Source of the DNA: an uncultured Coriobacteriaceae bacterium
GTDB taxonomy: Bacteria; Actinomycetota; Coriobacteriia; Coriobacteriales; Atopobiaceae
NCBI GenBank assembly: GCA_900544655.1
Contig: UQWE01000050.1
Span: 1-9,012, forward strand
Reading direction: 5' to 3'
DNA length: 9,012 nt
Both the position numbers and the translations under genes were made by a program. Shown here in pieces: positions 6,252-9,012 of this stretch (position 1 is its first letter; every line of letters starts with the position of its first letter). Below the pieces are notes generated by a model. It made no database searches and was not told the DNA's origin. It saw only the letters and a program-made list of their open reading frames with translations.

Positions 6252-6860
6252 TTACTCCCCTATAACCTCGAGCCACCACGCGTTGACGGCAGACTCTAGC
6301 GCCACGGCGTCGCCATCGTTTTCGATCACATGCGTAGCGTGGGAGCGAAGATACTCGTCACTTGGCTGACGCGCCGTGCGGGCGTCGAAATCCTCCCCCG
6401 TCATACCGCGACCAATGGCCCGCTCGCGACGAAGCGCTCGTGGCGCCGTCACGACAAGGACGTCATCCGCAAGAGGAAGCAAGTCCTCCACACGATCGAG
6501 CAAGGGCACCTCAACAATTGTCAGCTTTGGCTCGGCCCCAGAACAGCTCGAGCTCGTAAGGATGGCGGCGAGGCGCTCGCGAATGGCAGGCATCTCGATT
6601 GCCTCGAGGCGAGCCGTATCCTCCGGCGTGGCAAACGCGCGGGCAGCCAGCTCGCCTCGATTCAGCTCGCCCGTATCCCTATCAACCAGATCATCACCGA
6701 ACTCTGACGCAATAGACTCCAGAACGGGACTACCCGCCTCGAGCACCTCGCGGGAGACCTGATCGAGATCGCATAGCCAGGCACCGCGATCATACAGCAG
6801 ACGGGCAACGGTTGACTTACCCGACGCGATACCGCCGGCTAGAAACGTCGTATGAGCCAT
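6252..6860 (-). CDS. coaE: Dephospho-CoA kinase
   Basis: CoaE phosphorylates the ribose 3'-hydroxyl of dephospho-CoA with ATP, the last step of coenzyme A synthesis in the cytosol. The 202-aa length matches the family (about 200). The P-loop is GGIASGKS (9-16), and DLDQVSREV (31-39) holds the conserved catalytic/substrate Asp. VEVPLLDR (116-123) corresponds to the PLLFE segment. The RQPSDEYLRSHATHVIENDG stretch (164-183) matches the lid/ATP-contacting end of the family (RxxxQ..R..AD.VI.N.G). The start lies only 6 nt after the stop of the upstream zinc-ribbon gene, and its ribosome site (AAGGCG, 9 nt away) lies inside that gene. This implies co-transcription and probably translational coupling. 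uvrB follows after 71 nt without a clear terminator, so some readthrough into uvrB is likely. Confidence 0.95.
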   Translation of the reverse strand: MAHTTFLAGGIASGKSTVARLLYDRGAWLCDLDQVSREVLEAGSPVLESIASEFGDDLVDRDTGELNRGELAARAFATPEDTARLEAIEMPAIRERLAAILTSSSCSGAEPKLTIVEVPLLDRVEDLLPLADDVLVVTAPRALRRERAIGRGMTGEDFDARTARQPSDEYLRSHATHVIENDGDAVALESAVNAWWLEVIGE

Positions 6861-6866
6861 GATCGA

Positions 6867-7298
6867 CTACGCCTTGCCATCAAAACGCGTGTGGCACTTG
6901 GGGCAGGTAATACGAACCTTGCCTTTGCCGCGAGGAATACGCACGCGCTGGCCACAGCTGGGACAGGCGAGGTGAACGTAGTTCTTGGCCTCGCGAAGCT
7001 CGGCCGCAGGATTCGCGAGGAACGAAATCACGGGACCGGCCGCTTTAAGGACACGCGCGTTCTCACGGCTGCGAGCAGAGACGTCCTTTGACGTGATGCG
7101 AAACCATGAGTAGCCGAGAAGAACCAGCGCCATGACCGAAACCCAAGTCGTGCGTGCAAACAGGTCGATGATGACAAGAATCACGGCAAGCGTCGTGCAA
7201 GCACCAGAAAGCTCATCCGCGCCGTTACGCCCACGAGCCCACTCAAGAACCTTACGCTGTGCCTCTTCCATCTTGTTGCCGTTCGTACCGTTTGCCAT
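6867..7298 (-). CDS. Small two-TM protein with C-terminal zinc ribbon
   Basis: I do not recognise a named family. The 143-aa protein has a charged N-terminus (residues 1-30) and two closely spaced hydrophobic segments (about 33-48 and 51-66) forming a probable helical hairpin. A basic/helical linker (68-105) follows, then a C-terminal zinc ribbon with CPSC (112-115) and CPKC (132-135). With both termini likely cytoplasmic, the ribbon would face the cytosol near the membrane. The motif is intact, so metal binding is likely, but the partner is unknown. The start ATG is supported by AGGGGAGG about 9 nt upstream. It is separated from rpsA by a strong terminator and sits 6 nt ahead of coaE, so it heads the coaE transcript. 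A weak -10 (TAAAAT, 7331-7336) and a 7-bp inverted repeat (CGTTGCG 7342-7348, CGCAACG 7373-7379) lie upstream. Confidence 0.85.
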   Translation of the reverse strand: MANGTNGNKMEEAQRKVLEWARGRNGADELSGACTTLAVILVIIDLFARTTWVSVMALVLLGYSWFRITSKDVSARSRENARVLKAAGPVISFLANPAAELREAKNYVHLACPSCGQRVRIPRGKGKVRITCPKCHTRFDGKA

Positions 7299-7436
7299 GA
7301 AAACCTGCCTCCCCTTTTCTTCAAGAAGTAATTTTACCCGCCGTTGCGGACACTAGCCGCACACATGGGAATCGCAACGTCACCGCAACATCGGCCCCAT
7401 CGCGGGCGTACTCGATGCACGGCACATTGACGCACG

Positions 7437-7467
7437 AAAAAGGGCCGCCCACTTTCGTGAGCGACCC
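7437..7467 (-). terminator. Intrinsic terminator of rpsA
   Basis: On the minus strand GGGTCGCTCAC, a GAAA tetraloop and GTGGGCGGCCC form an uninterrupted 11-bp stem (two G-T wobbles), followed directly by TTTTT. It lies 30 nt after the rpsA stop and isolates rpsA from the zinc-ribbon/coaE unit. Confidence 0.93.
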
Positions 7468-7497
7468 GCAATCGAGCTAGTTACCTAAGCGCGAGGT

Positions 7498-8694
7498 TTA
7501 CTCGGCGTCGGTGGCCTCGACGGTCTCAGCAGCCTCGGTAGCCTCAGTGGCCTCCTCGGGCTTGTCCATCGGCTCGACCTCGACCTCGAAACCGAGGGTC
7601 TCGGCGGCAGCCTTCATGGACAGGGAGATGCGACGACGATCGAGGTCGATCTCCATGACCTTGACCTGGACCTTATCGCCGACCTTGCAAACCTGAGCAG
7701 GGGCGTCGACGTGCTGCTTGGCCATCTCGGAGATATGGACCAGGCCCTCGATGCCGTCGCCGAGGTCGACGAAGGCGCCGAACGGGACGAGCTTGGTGAC
7801 AACGCCCTCAACGATGGCGTCAACCGGGTACTTCTTGACGAGCGTGCGCCAAGGATCCTCGGTGGTCTGCTTGAGACCGAGGGAGATGCGCTCGCGGTTG
7901 AGATCGACGTCGAGAACCTGAACCTCGACCTCCTGGCCGACCTTGACGACCTCGGAGGGGTGGTTGACATGGTTCCAGGAGAGCTCGGAGATGTGAATCA
8001 GGCCGTCGATGCCGCCGAGGTCGACGAAGGCGCCGAAGTCGACGATCGAGGAGACCGTGCCCTTGAGGCGCATGCCCGGCTGAAGCTTCGAGAGGATCTC
8101 GGAGCGCTCGGCCTTGCGAGCCTCCTCGAGGACAACGCGGCGGGAGAGGACGACGTTGTTGCGGTTGCGGTCCATCTCGATGACGCGGGCCTCGATGCGG
8201 GTGCCCATGTAGGCGTTGAGGTCCTTGACGCGACGGAGGTCAACGAGGGAGGCGGGCAGGAAGCCGCGCAGACCGATGTCGAGGATAAGGCCGCCCTTGA
8301 CGACCTCGATGACCTCGCCCTCGACGTTCTCGCCAGCGTTGAACTTCTCCTCAATGCGGTTCCAAGCACGCTCGTACTCGGCGCGCTTCTTGGAGAGGAC
8401 CAGACGGCCGTCCTTGTCCTCCTTCTGGAGAACGAGGGCCTCAATGGTGTCGCCCAGGTTCACGATGTCAGCGGGGTTGGCGTCCTTGCGGATGGACAGC
8501 TCGCGGACGGGAATAACGCCCTCAGACTTGAAGCCGATGTCAAGCAGGACCTCATCGCGCTCAATCTTGACAACGGTACCCGTGACAAGATCACCCTCGT
8601 CGAAATCGGTAATGGTACCGTCGATGAGGTTGTTCATCTCCTCGTTGGACACGTCATCCAGCGAGAAAACGGACGAGTTCTGAATCTCACTCAA
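7498..8694 (-). CDS. rpsA: 30S ribosomal protein S1 (four S1 domains)
   Basis: S1 binds mRNA and helps load it on the 30S subunit. The 398-aa product has four S1/OB repeats at about 33-103, 121-186, 206-275 and 291-361. The last two carry the classical GAFVDLG...GLVHISE signature (221-237 and 306-323). The first two are the diverged ribosome-docking type, with DIGFKSEGVIP and DIGLRGFLPASL. Four domains is the usual actinobacterial form, against six in E. coli. A low-complexity acidic Glu/Ala/Thr tail occupies 377-398. I chose the TTG at 8694: AAAGGGG lies 7 nt upstream and the protein then starts MSEIQNSS, while the longer frame back to 8871 overlaps the promoter and has no homologous character. 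The gene has its own promoter and terminator. A non-ATG start and a structured leader are compatible with tight translational control. Confidence 0.96.
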   Translation of the reverse strand: MSEIQNSSVFSLDDVSNEEMNNLIDGTITDFDEGDLVTGTVVKIERDEVLLDIGFKSEGVIPVRELSIRKDANPADIVNLGDTIEALVLQKEDKDGRLVLSKKRAEYERAWNRIEEKFNAGENVEGEVIEVVKGGLILDIGLRGFLPASLVDLRRVKDLNAYMGTRIEARVIEMDRNRNNVVLSRRVVLEEARKAERSEILSKLQPGMRLKGTVSSIVDFGAFVDLGGIDGLIHISELSWNHVNHPSEVVKVGQEVEVQVLDVDLNRERISLGLKQTTEDPWRTLVKKYPVDAIVEGVVTKLVPFGAFVDLGDGIEGLVHISEMAKQHVDAPAQVCKVGDKVQVKVMEIDLDRRRISLSMKAAAETLGFEVEVEPMDKPEEATEATEAAETVEATDAE

Positions 8695-8701
8695 AGGTGG
8701 A

Positions 8702-8719
8702 CCCCTTTCGAAAACGGGG
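8702..8719 (-). promoter_or_regulatory. rpsA Shine-Dalgarno with possible sequestering hairpin
   Basis: On the minus strand CCCC-G-TTT, loop TCG, AAAGGGG can pair CCCC with GGGG and TTT with AAA around a single bulged G. The right arm is the ribosome site itself (GAAAGGGG, 8702-8709), 7 nt from the TTG start. Just upstream lie a 10-bp palindrome CGGGGCCCCG (8715-8724) and a 5-bp hairpin GATGC/GCATC (8724-8739), so alternative folds are possible. Confidence 0.45.
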
Positions 8720-8819
8720 CCCCGATGCTCATGCGCATCGCCTGCAGCAGCTCCGGGCCAGATGCTCGCCCACAGCCACCGGCTTGGATTTACATCGCTC
8801 GGGGGCCGACAGATATGGT

Positions 8820-8840
8820 GTGTGAGCGTCCGACTCACAC
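8820..8840 (-). other. Hairpin at the 5' end of the rpsA leader
   Basis: GTGTGAG and CTCACAC form a 7-bp perfect stem with a 7-nt loop, starting within a few bases of the predicted transcription start. It is not followed by a T-tract, so it more likely stabilises or regulates the leader than terminates. Confidence 0.5.
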
Positions 8841-8848
8841 GTCTTGAT

Positions 8849-8878
8849 AGGATACCTTGCACGCCTTGCACATTTCAA
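8849..8878 (-). promoter_or_regulatory. rpsA promoter
   Basis: On the minus strand TTGAAA (8873-8878) is separated by 18 bp from TATCCT (8849-8854), a good vegetative sigma-70-type promoter. The predicted start near 8842 gives a leader of about 148 nt. The spacer is a 9-bp tandem duplication GTGCAAGG(C/T). An AT-rich patch with the palindrome GTAAATTTAC (8900-8909) lies 22-40 bp upstream of the -35. Confidence 0.7.
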
Positions 8879-8933
8879 GCGTAAGTGGCAAGTCTGCTCG
8901 TAAATTTACAAAAAGTTGGCCTTCTCAGTACAC

Positions 8934-8960
8934 GTCGCGCCCGCCCCAGTCGCGCCCGCC
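8934..8960. repeat. Two-copy 12-bp direct repeat
   Basis: GTCGCGCCCGCC occurs at 8934-8945 and again at 8949-8960, period 15 bp, in the non-coding stretch upstream of the rpsA promoter. Confidence 0.7.
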
Positions 8961-8970
8961 GCGCACACTC

Positions 8971-9009
8971 GCCGCAAGCACACGCCGCAAGCACACGCCG
9001 CAAGCACAC
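8971..9009. repeat. Three perfect 13-bp tandem repeats at the right edge
   Basis: GCCGCAAGCACAC is repeated three times without change (8971-8983, 8984-8996, 8997-9009); the following bases CCG break or degrade the next copy. No gene is seen between 8879 and the window edge, so this is intergenic as far as visible. Confidence 0.9.
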
Positions 9010-9012
9010 CCG

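Noticed and set aside
7711..8847. 378-aa plus-strand open frame opposite rpsA
   Set aside because: It is highly acidic and repetitive because it mirrors the four S1 repeats; no independent evidence of coding.

Overview
The window looks like a chromosomal segment from a high-GC actinobacterium. My best guess is class Coriobacteriia (Olsenella/Collinsella/Atopobium-like), based on the protein character, the four-domain S1 protein and the accessory nuclease-like protein; I could not run a search to confirm this. Four recognisable housekeeping genes (htpG, uvrB, coaE, rpsA) and one small membrane/zinc-ribbon gene are on the minus strand. One accessory gene is on the plus strand.

Reading the minus strand in its direction of transcription (right to left): the right edge holds short GC-rich tandem repeats, then the rpsA promoter (TTGAAA-N18-TATCCT) and a leader of about 148 nt with several small hairpins. 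rpsA follows with a TTG start and ends at a very strong intrinsic terminator (11-bp stem, GAAA loop, T5). Next is a tight pair: a 143-aa protein with two membrane segments and a CxxC/CxxC zinc ribbon, then coaE 6 nt later. uvrB follows coaE after 71 nt. That gap carries a perfect TATAAT -10 and a one-mismatch LexA-type box at the expected +1 region, so uvrB probably has its own DNA-damage-inducible promoter.

Between uvrB and htpG lies an accessory stretch (about 2230-3918). It holds a 191-bp imperfect inverted-repeat element of unknown nature and a convergent plus-strand gene for a predicted PD-(D/E)XK-type protein (motifs SPFE, YAD, ECQG). It ends in an array of 14-15-bp degenerate tandem repeats and a hairpin abutting the uvrB stop. 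htpG (Hsp90) then runs leftwards; a lone perfect CIRCE half-site lies 137 bp upstream of it. The first 158 bp hold no gene I can support. The housekeeping genes serve translation (S1), CoA synthesis (CoaE), nucleotide excision repair (UvrB) and protein folding (HtpG); they do not form one pathway. The least explained parts are the inverted-repeat element, the accessory gene beside it and the repeat arrays.
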